The notes: generated by a model not told the origin, from the letters alone. A stretch of DNA of 64,000 nucleotides from Arsenophonus apicola (GCF_020268605.1 NZ_CP084222.1:1674001-1738000); one strand, 5' to 3'. Numbered from the stretch's first letter, positions 36,119 to 46,193 are shown. Program-made: numbers and translations.

Positions 36119-37135
36119 TCAAAAGTGCTCGTTAACTAATACTAGTTTACCAATTAAATCACCTGACTCCATAAAACGATGCGCTTTTTCTGCTTGTTTT
36201 AATGGGTATGTTTTAGCAATAATGGGTTTAATTTTACCTGAAATAATCAGCGGCCAAACCTTATTTTCTAACTCAGTCGCAATGGCTATTTTTTCCGCTA
36301 ATGTCCTTGCTCGCATTGTTGAACCAGTATGAATTAATTGTTTAACCATTAATGGCATTAAATTTACCTGCTGAGGTACCCCACGCATCATGCCAACCTG
36401 AATAATGCGGCCATATTTAGCGGCTATTTGATAATTTTTATTCACATAATCGCCACCAATCAGATCAACCACCATATTGACCCCTTTATTTTGGGTATAG
36501 TGAGCTATTTTTTCAGCAAAATCTTCTGTCAAATAGTTAATAACTATATCAGCGCCTAAAGAAGATGCCACCTTCATTTTTTCCACTGAACCTACGGTAG
36601 TAAATACTTTAGCCCCAAAAATTTTTGCTAACATAATAGCGACACAACCGATACCAGAAGTACCACCATGGATGAGAATCGTTTCATTTTTTTTAAGTTG
36701 ACCAATTTGGAAAACATTAGCCCAAACAGTAAAAAAGTTTTCTGGCAATGCCGCCGCTTCAATATAACTCAGATCACCAATAGGTAAAGCGATAGCTTCA
36801 TGCACCAGACAATATTCAGCATATCCTCCACCGGCAACTAAAGCACAAACTTTATCGCCTTTTTTCCAACGCTGACAACCTTCCCCGACACTAACAACCT
36901 GACCGGCAATTTCTAATCCTGGTATTGGAGAGGCATCTGTTGGGGGTGGATAAACCCCCATTCGCTGAAAAACATCAGGCCGATTGACACCCGCAGCTGC
37001 AACCTTAACCAGTAAGTGTGATTTTTGGGGTTTTATCAATGGTAATTGGGTGGGTTTGAGTTTTTCCGGACCGCCCGGCTCCACAATTTCGATAGCAAGC
37101 ATCGTTTTTGGTAAAACGTCTATATGGTGAGGCAT
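36119..37135 (-). CDS. NAD(P)H-quinone oxidoreductase, zinc-lacking MDR family (PIG3-like)
   Basis: A 338-residue medium-chain dehydrogenase/reductase. Marks of the quinone oxidoreductase group are GVNRPDVFQRMGVYPPP at residues 55-70, PGLEIAGQVVSVGEG, the NADPH-binding ILIHGGTSGIGCVAI, and a MVVDLIGGDYVNKN segment. No zinc ligands are seen, as expected. PIG3/TP53I3-type enzymes reduce quinones with NADPH and may act in redox stress; the actual substrate is unknown. The start MPHHIDVLPKTMLAIEIV adds 10 residues to the usual family start at MLAIEIV. Confidence 0.85.
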   Translation of the reverse strand: MPHHIDVLPKTMLAIEIVEPGGPEKLKPTQLPLIKPQKSHLLVKVAAAGVNRPDVFQRMGVYPPPTDASPIPGLEIAGQVVSVGEGCQRWKKGDKVCALVAGGGYAEYCLVHEAIALPIGDLSYIEAAALPENFFTVWANVFQIGQLKKNETILIHGGTSGIGCVAIMLAKIFGAKVFTTVGSVEKMKVASSLGADIVINYLTEDFAEKIAHYTQNKGVNMVVDLIGGDYVNKNYQIAAKYGRIIQVGMMRGVPQQVNLMPLMVKQLIHTGSTMRARTLAEKIAIATELENKVWPLIISGKIKPIIAKTYPLKQAEKAHRFMESGDLIGKLVLVNEHF

Positions 37136-37262
37136 TCAATAATCACTCCGTTGCTGAGTAAAACAACTGATTATTGTACTTGAGAACCGTAAATTTTCCT
37201 CTAATTATTTAACCAATATTTAATATTATATTTTGACTAAATATAAAAAATAAATAAGTTGA

Positions 37263-37670
37263 TCAGAAGTGCCACTGGGCAATGAAATTAAATTTAGTTA
37301 ATTTATAATTAATACCATCTATTTCGTTAAGAAATCTCGTTCCAAAACTAACTTTATGATTTATTTTATAATTTATATTAAATTCAATTTCCATAGCATC
37401 AAAATTTCTCATTCTATTTAATTCTCTACTATTAGAAAACTGACTTAAATTATTAAAATAAAATTTCTTGTTGCTATCAGTTGTGATAAAATTGATCTTT
37501 AATTTATCATTTATATTATTTTTTTGTTGTTTTAAACAGGACTTAGTGACAGCGTCACTTATCGAATTACATATATTACTTACTGTAATATTGGATGGTA
37601 GCTTATATCTATTTTTAATATCAATAAGATAATTTATATAACACTTCATTGACATAGAATTTATTGGCAT
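37263..37670 (-). CDS. Hypothetical protein, probably the C-terminal half of a split gene
   Basis: A 135-residue frame without a recognised family: Asn/Lys/Ile-rich with an end of beta-type alternation (FDAMEIEFNINYKINHKVS, LTKFNFIAQWHF) ending in aromatic Phe, which recalls outer-membrane or exported beta proteins. It begins inside the end of the 37661-37885 frame, at a T6 run (37670-37675; A6 on the coding strand). One extra A would join the two into a protein of about 207 residues with the signal peptide of the first. A perfect matS site (37546-37558) lies in it. Confidence 0.4.
   Translation of the reverse strand: MPINSMSMKCYINYLIDIKNRYKLPSNITVSNICNSISDAVTKSCLKQQKNNINDKLKINFITTDSNKKFYFNNLSQFSNSRELNRMRNFDAMEIEFNINYKINHKVSFGTRFLNEIDGINYKLTKFNFIAQWHF
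37546..37558. other. matS site (MatP binding)
   Basis: GTGACAGCGTCAC fits GTGACRNYGTCAC exactly. It is 3.6 kb from the other perfect matS at 33980. Confidence 0.85.
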
Positions 37671-37885
37671 TTTTTGTTAGCCAATAAAGTCGGTTTAAGC
37701 CTTGTTCTTTGACTAAAAAAGTCATTTTCATTACTAAGTGATGGATAAAAATTACTAGCCCAGCGTTGCTGCACTATGGATGGACATGATATTACTTGTG
37801 GATAAGAAAAAAATAGCGCTACAGCATAACCGTTGTTAATCTGCAATATGATAATAATGGCAATGCCTAGCTGCCAACCTTTCAC
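37661..37885 (-). CDS. Hypothetical exported protein, probably the N-terminal half of a split gene
   Basis: A 74-residue frame with a GTG start and SD AAGGTGG. The signal peptide (WQLGIAIIIILQINNGYA) is followed by a short region with two Cys. It ends at an A6 run, where the next frame (37670) begins in the -1 phase. The 16-nt leader AAGAAGGTGGTAAATT is identical to that of ynfB. No family is recognised. Confidence 0.4.
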   Translation of the reverse strand: MKGWQLGIAIIIILQINNGYAVALFFSYPQVISCPSIVQQRWASNFYPSLSNENDFFSQRTRLKPTLLANKKCQ

Positions 37886-38315
37886 AATTTACCACCTTCT
37901 TAGCTATTTTCCATAAAAAAATAATAAGACAGCAATAAAACTATTTCTATAAGTTATTAGTTGGTAAAATTTCAAAAATCGTCGTTTTTAGTCATATATC
38001 GTTTAATAAAACAATCGCTATGAATATGTTTTATAATAAAAAAACTTTATTAACTAATATTATTAGGAAATAAATTTCACTAAAAACAAATAAATAATGT
38101 ATAAAGTTAAAAATAATCACATTTTCAAAACTAATTAAAAATTAATATATTATTAGGCAAAATTTGATTTTATTTTTACTTTTCTATAAGTTATATCAAT
38201 TAGCTTAAGTAAAATAAATGACTGTCAAGTGAACTGCTTATATTGATAATATTAGTTAAATAAAAATACAACTAATTATTAATTCTTTTACTCAAGCATA
38301 GAATATGTGTTAAAA
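37886..38315. other. AT-rich intergenic region upstream of fnr
   Basis: About 430 nt between divergent transcription units, very AT-rich, presumably carrying the fnr promoter. I see no frame or repeat. Confidence 0.45.
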
Positions 38316-38329
38316 TTGACAAAAATCAA
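38316..38329. promoter_or_regulatory. FNR box, autoregulatory site of fnr
   Basis: TTGACAAAAATCAA matches the FNR consensus TTGAT-N4-ATCAA with one change. It lies 28 nt before the fnr start. E. coli fnr has a very similar TTGAC-N4-ATCAA box for its own repression. Confidence 0.7.
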
Positions 38330-38357
38330 TATTTCTTATCATAATGAGTCAAGTAAT

Positions 38358-39104
38358 ATGATCCCAGAAAAACGCGTTGTTCGCCGAATCCAGTCTGGTG
38401 GCTGCGCTATACATTGCCAGGACTGCAGTATTAGCCAGCTTTGTATTCCATTCACATTGAATGAACATGAACTGGATCAACTCGATGCTATTATTGAACG
38501 TAAAAAACCAATCCAAAAAGGGCAAACCTTATTTAAAGCGGGTGATGAATTAAAATCACTTTATGCCATACGATCAGGAACAATAAAAAGTTATACTATT
38601 AACGAGGAAGGTGATGAACAAATTACCGGTTTTCATTTAGCCGGTGATCTAGTTGGTTTTGATGCTATTATCCATAATCAACATCCAAGTTTTGCTCAAG
38701 CTTTTGAAACTTCGATGGTTTGTGAAATTCCTTTTGAAACACTCGACGATCTTTCAGGTAAAATGCCTAATTTGCGACAACAAATAATGAGATTGATGAG
38801 TGGTGAAATTAAGGATGATCAAGAAATGATATTACTGCTTTCGAAAAAAAATGCAGAAGAAAGATTAGCTGCTTTTATTTATAATCTGTCGCGCCGTTTT
38901 GCTCAACGTGGTTTCTCAGCAAAAGAATTTCGCCTAACAATGACTCGAGGTGATATTGGTAACTATCTCGGTTTAACCGTTGAAACAATTAGTCGTTTAT
39001 TGGGTCGCTTCCAAAAAAATTATACTCTCAGTGTCAAAGGTAAATATATCACAATTAATGATATGTATAAGCTGACCGAAATTGCGGGTAAAACCTCAGT
39101 CTAA
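38358..39104 (+). CDS. fnr: Fumarate/nitrate reduction regulator FNR
   Basis: CRP-family oxygen sensor that switches on anaerobic genes. The start MIPEKRVVRRIQSGGC is set at 38358 by alignment with E. coli FNR; an upstream start at 38307 would run through the FNR box. The iron-sulphur cluster Cys 20, 23 and 29 (CAIHCQDCSISQLC) and Cys122 (SMVCEIPF) are present, as is the HTH (GNYLGLTVETISRLLGR). The 248-residue length is normal. The tail after KYITIND differs from E. coli. uspE follows, as in E. coli. The nearby ldhA and fumC suggest a facultative life. Confidence 0.98.
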   Translation: MIPEKRVVRRIQSGGCAIHCQDCSISQLCIPFTLNEHELDQLDAIIERKKPIQKGQTLFKAGDELKSLYAIRSGTIKSYTINEEGDEQITGFHLAGDLVGFDAIIHNQHPSFAQAFETSMVCEIPFETLDDLSGKMPNLRQQIMRLMSGEIKDDQEMILLLSKKNAEERLAAFIYNLSRRFAQRGFSAKEFRLTMTRGDIGNYLGLTVETISRLLGRFQKNYTLSVKGKYITINDMYKLTEIAGKTSV

Positions 39105-39114
39105 ACAATGTCAT

Positions 39115-39136
39115 AAATGTAAGCCAGATCACATTA
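39115..39136. promoter_or_regulatory. CRP-like site upstream of uspE
   Basis: AAATGTAAGCCAGATCACAT has the CRP pattern TGTGA-N6-TCACA with one base changed in the left half and a good right half. It is about 110 nt before the uspE start. Confidence 0.4.
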
Positions 39137-39242
39137 ACTTATTATTTTTTTGTGATTTGGCTATAATACTATCTATTATCCCAACCCATATTGGTTTATC
39201 TTTAGTGATATAAATGTTGTCCAGCCTCTAAGAGGAACCATT

Positions 39243-40196
39243 ATGGTTAATTACCGGAATCTGTTAGTTGCTATCGACCCAAATCAGGATGACCAGCCTG
39301 CACTCAGACGTGCTTTATATATAGTAAAACGCAATGGTGGGCGCATTAAGGCTTTCTTACCCATCTATGATCTCTCTTATGACATGACAACCTTATTATC
39401 TCCTGAAGAACGCAATGCAATGCGCAAAGGTGTGATTAGTCAGCGAAAAGTATGGATAAAACAACAAGCACACTACTATTTAGAGTCTGGCATTGATATT
39501 GAAATCAAAGTGATATGGCATAACAGACCTTATGAAGCGATTATTCAAGAAGTTATTGCCGATAAACATGATTTATTATTAAAAATGACCCATCAAAATG
39601 TTCGTTTTGATGCCATGATATTTACTCCCCTTGATTGGCATTTACTACGTAAATGTCCCTGTGCAGTTTGGATGGTAAAAGACAAAGTATGGCCTAACGA
39701 TGGTGCTATTGTTGTTGCTGTTAATTTATCTAATGAAGAATCCTATCATGATAAACTTAATATTAAACTAATTCAGGAAACGAAAAATATCAGTAATAGG
39801 ATTGTTAAAAATCCACATATACATCTCGTAAGTGCCTACCCTATTGCCCCAATAAATATTGCTATTGAATTACCGGATTTTGATCCCAATATCTACAATC
39901 AGGTCTTGCGGGGTCAGCATCTTATTGCGATGAAAAAATTAAGACAAAAATTTACCATTGACGAAAAATATACTCATGTTGTTGAAGGGCCGGTTGAGAA
40001 CATAATCCCTGAAATCTGTGACGAATTACATGCTGGCATTGTTGTATTGGGTATTTTAGGCAGAACAGGTATTTCAGCGGCGTTTTTAGGCAATACCGCT
40101 GAACAAATCATTGATAAGTTAAGATGTGATTTATTAGCCATTAAACCGGATGGTTTTATCTGTCCAATAAATCCAGCAAATGGCCCTATTAAATAG
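39243..40196 (+). CDS. uspE: Universal stress protein E
   Basis: A tandem-domain UspA-like protein of 317 residues (E. coli 316), starting MVNYRNLLVAIDPNQDDQPA. Both Usp domains are seen, the second ending GIVVLGILGRTGISAAFLGN with the nucleotide-binding G-x-G type loop and the family end NTAEQIIDKLRCDLLAIKP. It is induced by stress and stationary phase in E. coli and binds there a lipid-like ligand. It follows fnr as in E. coli, but lies 140 nt away and has its own promoter region. Confidence 0.95.
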   Translation: MVNYRNLLVAIDPNQDDQPALRRALYIVKRNGGRIKAFLPIYDLSYDMTTLLSPEERNAMRKGVISQRKVWIKQQAHYYLESGIDIEIKVIWHNRPYEAIIQEVIADKHDLLLKMTHQNVRFDAMIFTPLDWHLLRKCPCAVWMVKDKVWPNDGAIVVAVNLSNEESYHDKLNIKLIQETKNISNRIVKNPHIHLVSAYPIAPINIAIELPDFDPNIYNQVLRGQHLIAMKKLRQKFTIDEKYTHVVEGPVENIIPEICDELHAGIVVLGILGRTGISAAFLGNTAEQIIDKLRCDLLAIKPDGFICPINPANGPIK

Positions 40197-40218
40197 AGCC
40201 ATACGATTATTAAAAATC

Positions 40219-41606
40219 TTATAAAGCGCGCAAAATAGCTTCTACACTTACTTTTGCATCACCGAATAACATTTGAGTATTTTCTTTAAAAAATAACGGA
40301 TTTTGAACGCCGGCGTAACCCGTGTTCATTGAGCGTTTAAATACAATAACATTTTGCGCTTTCCAAACCTCCAGCACAGGCATACCCGCTATTGGGCTAT
40401 GAGGATCATCTTGCGCTGCTGGATTAACGGTATCATTTGCGCCAATTACTAATACCGTATCGGTACTAGCAAAATCATCATTTATTTCATCGAGCTCTAA
40501 GACGATATCGTAAGGAACTTTTGCTTCAGCTAATAATACATTCATATGTCCAGGTAGACGTCCCGCAACAGGATGGATCGCAAAACGAACATTAATCCCT
40601 TTTTCACGTAATTTTATCGTAATATCGTGGATGGGATATTGCGCCTGCGCCACCGCCATTCCATAGCCAGGAGTAATAATTACCGAATGGGAATTTTTTA
40701 ATAATTCAGCCACTTCCTCTGCTGTGGTTTCACGATAATTTCCTTGGCTATGCTCATCGTCCACTAATATTCCATCAGTGCAAAACCGCCGGCAATAACA
40801 CTAATAAACGAGCGATTCATGGCTTTACACATAATGTAAGATAAAATTGCACCAGAAGAACCTACTAGCGCTCCAGTAACAATTAACAAATCGTTACTCA
40901 ACATAAAACCTGCAGCAGCAGCGGCCCAACCTGAATAAGAGTTCAACATTGATACCACAACCGGCATATCTGCACCACCAATTGAGGAAACTAAATGCCA
41001 GCCAAATGCTAAGGCAATGATAGTCATCATTAACAAAACAAATACTTGTAAGCCAGTAGCCGTCGTTTTTACGAAAATAACTAACAAAATAAATGAAATT
41101 AATAACGCCAACAAATTAAGTTTATGGCGATTAGGAAGCATTAAGGGTTTAGATGCTATTTTGCCGCATAATTTACCATAAGCAACAATTGAACCAGTAA
41201 ATGTTACTGCCCCAATAAAAATACCCAGGAAAATTTCAGTCAGATGAATATTCTCCATTATCTTATCTGAAAATACATCGTGTGCAATAAAGCTATTGAA
41301 ACCTACTAAAACAGCAGCCAGACCGACGAAACTATGCAAAATAGCAACCAGTTCTGGCATCTCGGTCATGGCGACTTTATTTGCTAAACGCACCCCAATA
41401 AGTCCACCAAGAACCATTGCAATAATAATCCAGCCAATATTATGCGCATCGGGACCTAAGATAGTGGCAATTAAAGCAATTGCCATCCCGGTAATACCCA
41501 ATACATTACCGCGTTTAGAACTTTCGTGACGAGATAAACCGGCTAAGCTGAAAATAAATAAGATGGCCGCTACAATATATGCCGCTGTTACCATTCCACT
41601 TGACAT
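40219..41606 (-). pseudogene. pntB: NAD(P) transhydrogenase beta subunit PntB, one frameshift
   Basis: Proton-translocating transhydrogenase beta subunit (NADP-binding domain III and most membrane helices). The first frame (41606 to 40764) has nine helices ending CKAMNRSFISVIAGGF, then reads ALMEY and stops. The second (40764 to 40219) resumes with EEVAELLKNSHSVIITPGYG and the NADP site up to the normal C terminus. The family reads GGFGTDG at the joint; adding one G near 40781 restores it (GGFGTDGILVDDEH) and gives 462 residues. As written the NADP domain is detached. It follows pntA by 12 nt. Otherwise it is near-identical to E. coli, so a recent change or sequencing error is likely. Confidence 0.9.
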
Positions 41607-41618
41607 AATATAAACTCC

Positions 41619-43151
41619 TTATCCTTTACGGAACATTTTCAGCATACGTTGCGTGACTGTAAATCCACCAAAAATATTGATACTGGCAATAAGTACCGCA
41701 ATAAATGAGAAGAAAGTAACCCAACCGCCATTACCAATTTGCAGCAATGCACCTACCACTATAATACCTGAAATCGCATTGGTTACCGACATAAGTGGTG
41801 TATGTAGTGAATGGCTGACATTCCATACTACGTAGTAGCCAACAATACATGCCAGCGCAAATACGGTAAAATGAGAAAGAAAATCTTTAGGCGCTACACT
41901 TGCAAAACCACTAAAAAGTATAATCGCCAACATTAGAGAAATATATTTTAACCAGGGTGAGACTTTTTTCGCTGCCAGTTTTTCTTCATATTTTATCAGT
42001 TGATTTTTTGTTTGCGGTTGTTGGGATACTTGAATCGGCGGGGACGGCCAGGTAATTTCTCCTTCTTTAATAACAGTAATGGCCCGCACAACAATATCAT
42101 CAAAATCAATGACTAGTTGACCATTTTTTTCTTTACAAAGCAGCTTGATTAAATTAACGATATTAGTCGCATAAAGTTGTGAAGATTGGGTTGGTAAACG
42201 ACTAGGTAAATCGGTATAACCAATAATTCTAACCTCATGCTCAGTAACAATCAGTTTATCTGGCTGGGTTAACTCGCAATTTCCGCCCGACTGTGCTGCT
42301 AAATCAACGATGACACTACCCGGCTTCATCGAGTCAACCATCTCTTTGGTGATCAATTTTGGCGCAGGTTTTCCAGGTACTAATGCGGTGGTGATAATAA
42401 TATCCACCTCTTTTGCTTGCTTAGCGAATAAAGCCATTTCAGCTTGAATAAAAGCCTCGGACATCTCTTTAGCATAACCATCACTACGTGCCGAGTCCTG
42501 TTTGAAATCTAATTCAAGATACTCAGCTCCCATGCTTTGTACTTGTTCTTTTACTTCTGGTCTGGTATCAAATGCACGCACAATAGCCCCTAGACTACCT
42601 GCTGCTCCTATCGCTGCTAAACCGGCAACACCTGCGCCAATAACCAGTATTTTAGCTGGCGGCACTTTGCCAGCTGCAGTAATTTGCCCCGTAAAAAAAC
42701 GCCCAAATTGATAGGCTGCTTCCACCACTGCCCGATAACCGGCAACATTAGCCATAGAACTTAGTGCATCAAGTGATTGCGCTCTGGAAATACGTGGCAC
42801 TGAATCCATTGCTAAAACGGTGATTTTACGCTCTGCTAATTTTTGCATTAAATCTGGCTGTTGTGCCGGCCAAATAAAGCTAACTAATATTGCACCCTCT
42901 TTAATAAGCGCAATTTCGGTTTCTAGCGGTGCATTAACTTTAAAAATAATATCTGCATCCCATACAGATTGTTGCTCGACAATTTCAGCGCCAGCTTCCT
43001 CAAAAGCAGCATCTTGGAAACTAGCAAGATGACCCGCTTCTCGTTCAACGACGACATAAAAACCTAATTTAATGAGCTTCTTTACTGTTGATGGTGTTGC
43101 TGCAATACGTGCTTCATTAGTAATTCTTTCTTTCGGTACACCAATACGCAT
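41619..43151 (-). CDS. pntA: NAD(P) transhydrogenase alpha subunit PntA
   Basis: Alpha subunit of the proton-translocating transhydrogenase, 510 residues as in E. coli. It begins MRIGVPKERITNEARIAATP. The NAD site is VLVIGAGVAGLAAIGAAGSLGAI with RAFDTRPEVKEQ and the mobile-loop SMKPGSVIVDLAAQSGGNCE is present. The C-terminal third has four membrane segments (from KYISLMLAIILFSGFASVA on). It makes NADPH from NADH and the proton gradient together with PntB, which is broken here as written. Confidence 0.96.
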   Translation of the reverse strand: MRIGVPKERITNEARIAATPSTVKKLIKLGFYVVVEREAGHLASFQDAAFEEAGAEIVEQQSVWDADIIFKVNAPLETEIALIKEGAILVSFIWPAQQPDLMQKLAERKITVLAMDSVPRISRAQSLDALSSMANVAGYRAVVEAAYQFGRFFTGQITAAGKVPPAKILVIGAGVAGLAAIGAAGSLGAIVRAFDTRPEVKEQVQSMGAEYLELDFKQDSARSDGYAKEMSEAFIQAEMALFAKQAKEVDIIITTALVPGKPAPKLITKEMVDSMKPGSVIVDLAAQSGGNCELTQPDKLIVTEHEVRIIGYTDLPSRLPTQSSQLYATNIVNLIKLLCKEKNGQLVIDFDDIVVRAITVIKEGEITWPSPPIQVSQQPQTKNQLIKYEEKLAAKKVSPWLKYISLMLAIILFSGFASVAPKDFLSHFTVFALACIVGYYVVWNVSHSLHTPLMSVTNAISGIIVVGALLQIGNGGWVTFFSFIAVLIASINIFGGFTVTQRMLKMFRKG

Positions 43152-43530
43152 AATGATCCCTTCTAGTTCAAAGTTGCTTGATGTTTCTTCCCTGCTAACA
43201 TAACTAATTATATTCTATAGATCTGTTATATTGAGTGAAAAAACATTGTTGAAACCTACTGAAAATAGTAATCATGAGCCATAATTTATCGGATTTCCAC
43301 GACATTAAATTAAATTTTTTGGCAAAAAATGATATTAGTCAAATAGCTCACGACTTGATATTAATTTATAGAAATAATTGGCAAAAACAGTGAGTATTCA
43401 ACTAAATTAATAGTTTCACAAGAAAACAATGGGACAATTGCTGTTATTACATGTAATAATTATTATCTGTATGATACGACTATTAATTCAGCATTTTGAT
43501 AATAAATTGTGTAATGCGGAAGGATTTTGT

Positions 43531-44481
43531 ATGAAGCTGAAAATAACGGCCATCACAACTGCGGTACTTTCACTAAGCAGTATAATAACTGTGCAAGCCG
43601 CTGTAGAATTAACACCGGAACAAGCTCAAGAATTAAAGCCTTACCAAAGGATCGCTGTCACAGGCCGCTTTAATGCCATTTATGAAGCATCCGATGCAGT
43701 TTCTCGTCGAGCAGATAAAGAAGGCGCCTATTCCTACTATATTCAAAGCCTAGATGATGTAGGCGATAGTGGTAATTTACGGGTAGTTGCTGATTTATAT
43801 CGTAAAGATGCGGCAAAAGTAACCCAACCCCCTTATCGAATCTTTGCTGGTATCAAAGAATTGCCTAAAACAGAAGCAGTAAGATTATTGCCATTTGATA
43901 CGGTAACAGTCAGCGGTTTGTATAGCTCTGAAGCTGCACTAAATGAGGCTCTGGCTAAAAAGGCCAAGAAAAAAGGGGCGGCTTATTTTTATGTTGTCCG
44001 TAATGTTGCTTTAAATGATGGTGGTAACACCCTTGCTACTGCTTATATTTATGCCACAGATGCCCCACAACGGATAGTACAAAATGATAATGCCGTAGTA
44101 CCCGCCGATACAGAGACGGGTAAAGCTTTATTAGCTAAAGGAGGCGAAGAAGCTAAAAAAGTTATAATACCTGGAGTAGCCTCATCTTCGGCACCAAAGG
44201 AAAGCGTAGGCCGCTTTTTTGAAACCTCAATGTCAGGTTCGGGGAAAACCAACGTAACACTACCTAGCGGATATCAAATTGAAGAAGTAAATAAAGCAGC
44301 AGCTGCACAAATGGTACCTTTCGATTCAATTACTTTCTCCGGTTTCTATACTTCCACGCCAGAAATCAGATATCAAATTGCTAAACGTGCAGAGAAAAAA
44401 GGTGCAAAATATTTTCATATTACGCGTGAATGGCAAGCTAATGGTGGTAGCGTTACAATTAGTGCAGATCTCTATAAGTAA
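43531..44481 (+). CDS. ydgH: DUF1471 protein YdgH, exported
   Basis: A 316-residue periplasmic protein (E. coli 314) with three DUF1471 (YhcN-type) domains, each having an FxAIYxA...KADxKGA-like pattern: residues about 40-95 (RADKEGAYSYYIQS), 145-200 (KKAKKKGAAYFYV) and 255-310 (RAEKKGAKYFHITREW). The start at 43531 has GGAAGGA 6-12 nt upstream and a clear signal peptide (LKITAITTAVLSLSSIITVQA). Adjacent ydgI repeats the E. coli pntAB-ydgH-ydgI order. It has been linked to envelope stress. A terminator follows. Confidence 0.92.
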   Translation: MKLKITAITTAVLSLSSIITVQAAVELTPEQAQELKPYQRIAVTGRFNAIYEASDAVSRRADKEGAYSYYIQSLDDVGDSGNLRVVADLYRKDAAKVTQPPYRIFAGIKELPKTEAVRLLPFDTVTVSGLYSSEAALNEALAKKAKKKGAAYFYVVRNVALNDGGNTLATAYIYATDAPQRIVQNDNAVVPADTETGKALLAKGGEEAKKVIIPGVASSSAPKESVGRFFETSMSGSGKTNVTLPSGYQIEEVNKAAAAQMVPFDSITFSGFYTSTPEIRYQIAKRAEKKGAKYFHITREWQANGGSVTISADLYK

Positions 44482-44526
44482 AAAAATATTACAATGTTAT
44501 CATATGGTTAAATTAATAAGTATTTT

Positions 44527-44549
44527 AACGGACTAAATTGTCCGTTTTT
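44527..44549 (+). terminator. Terminator after ydgH
   Basis: AACGGAC/GTCCGTT stem, loop TAAATT, then TTTTC: a classical intrinsic terminator 45 nt after the ydgH stop. Confidence 0.85.
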
Positions 44550-44780
44550 CTTTTGAGTGATAGATAAAATAAAAAATAACGATTCTTTAATAAAAGCAAA
44601 ACGAATATTTTTTCTTTTTTATGCATATTTAACGATTGCATATCATGTTCCATAACCGTAAAATTCAGCTAAATTTTCTCTTTCTATCTAATTCAAGTCA
44701 ATTTGGTTTTTTACTATCTGAACAAATTGTTATTAATGGCATAAACCTAATTATGGCAAATAGATTTTAGGATATTTTCT

Positions 44781-46175
44781 TTGAACAATAAAAAATTAAA
44801 TCTGACGGCTTTAACCGCTTTAGTCTTGAGTTCAATGGTTGGCGCTGGTGTTTTTAGTCTGCCGCAAAATATGGCTGAAGTCGCTAGCCCCTTAGCACTT
44901 ATAATAGGTTGGAGTATTACCGGTATTGGCATTTTATTTCTTGCCATATCTTTGCTGTTACTTTCACGCATTAGACCTGATCTAGATGGAGGAATTTACA
45001 CTTACGCTAAAGAAGGCTTTGGCGAACTAGTTGGTTTCTGTTCAGCCTGGGGTTATTGGCTATGTGCTGCTATCGCTAATGTTTCCTATTTGGTTATCGT
45101 ATTTGCTGCCTTGAGTTTTTTTACTGATAGCTCAGATAATATCATTTTTGGTGATGGAAATACTTGGCAATCTTTGATTGGTGAATCTATCTTACTATGG
45201 ATCATTCATTGGTTGGTATTAAGGGGTACCCAAACTGCGGCCGGTATCAATAAATTAGCCACGTTCGCTAAATTGATTCCACTTAGCCTATTTATCATTC
45301 TAGCTATTTTTGCATTTAAAATAGATATCTTTCAATTTGATTTTAGTGGCGTTGAAATGGGCATACCAATTTGGCAACAAGTCAAAAATACTATGCTAAT
45401 CACGCTATGGGTATTTATTGGTATTGAAGGAGCTGTAGTTGTTTCAGCTCGAGCTCAAAGACGTAAAGATGTTGGTTTGGCAACGTTACTTGCGGTAATA
45501 TCGGCCTTAAGTATTTATATATTAGTTACCTTACTCTCCCTAGGCATCGTACCGAGGGCTGAACTTTCTGAAATGAAAAATCCCTCGATGGCATCACTTA
45601 TGATCAATATGATGGGAAATTATGGTGAAATTATCATTGCAGCCGGTTTAATTCTTTCTGTTTGCGGCGCTTATTTAAGCTGGACTATTATGGCGACAGA
45701 AATTCCTTATATTGCATCGCTCCATGGTTCATTTCCTAAAATATTTAAATATCAAAATAAAAATAACGCCCCCTCTTCATCTCTTTGGCTTACAAACGGC
45801 GCAGTACAATTATCGTTAATATTAATTTGGTTGAGTGGTAGCAACTATAATATGTTATTAACGATAGCGTCAGAAATGATTTTAGTGCCTTATTTTCTAG
45901 TAGGCGCTTTCCTAATCAAAATCTCTTTTGTTCGCACTAACAAGGCATTACTTATTATTGGTACAGTAACCAGTTTATATGGTTTATGGCTACTTTATGC
46001 TTCAGGAACCATCAACCTACTTTTATCTGTTATTCTTTATATGCCTGGTTTATTTATCTTTCTATATGCTCAAAAGCAAAATAATAATAAATCACTTAGC
46101 CGCTTAGAAAAAAGTGCAATAGTAATGATTATTTTCTCTTCTATTCCTGCATTTTGGTATTTACTTCATATTTAA
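44781..46175 (+). CDS. ydgI: Arginine:ornithine antiporter-like APC transporter YdgI
   Basis: A 12-helix APC-family permease of 464 residues (E. coli YdgI/ArcD-like 460). The substrate-binding G-[SA]-G motif is in SSMVGAGVFSLPQ, followed by the typical LDGGIYTYAKEGFGELVGFC and NTMLITLWVFIGIEGAVVVSAR. The TTG start (MNNKKLNLTALTALVLS) aligns with E. coli and has AGGAT upstream. It probably exchanges arginine for ornithine; arginine deiminase genes are not in the window. Confidence 0.92.
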   Translation: MNNKKLNLTALTALVLSSMVGAGVFSLPQNMAEVASPLALIIGWSITGIGILFLAISLLLLSRIRPDLDGGIYTYAKEGFGELVGFCSAWGYWLCAAIANVSYLVIVFAALSFFTDSSDNIIFGDGNTWQSLIGESILLWIIHWLVLRGTQTAAGINKLATFAKLIPLSLFIILAIFAFKIDIFQFDFSGVEMGIPIWQQVKNTMLITLWVFIGIEGAVVVSARAQRRKDVGLATLLAVISALSIYILVTLLSLGIVPRAELSEMKNPSMASLMINMMGNYGEIIIAAGLILSVCGAYLSWTIMATEIPYIASLHGSFPKIFKYQNKNNAPSSSLWLTNGAVQLSLILIWLSGSNYNMLLTIASEMILVPYFLVGAFLIKISFVRTNKALLIIGTVTSLYGLWLLYASGTINLLLSVILYMPGLFIFLYAQKQNNNKSLSRLEKSAIVMIIFSSIPAFWYLLHI

Positions 46176-46193
46176 TCAAAAAGATTAAATCAT

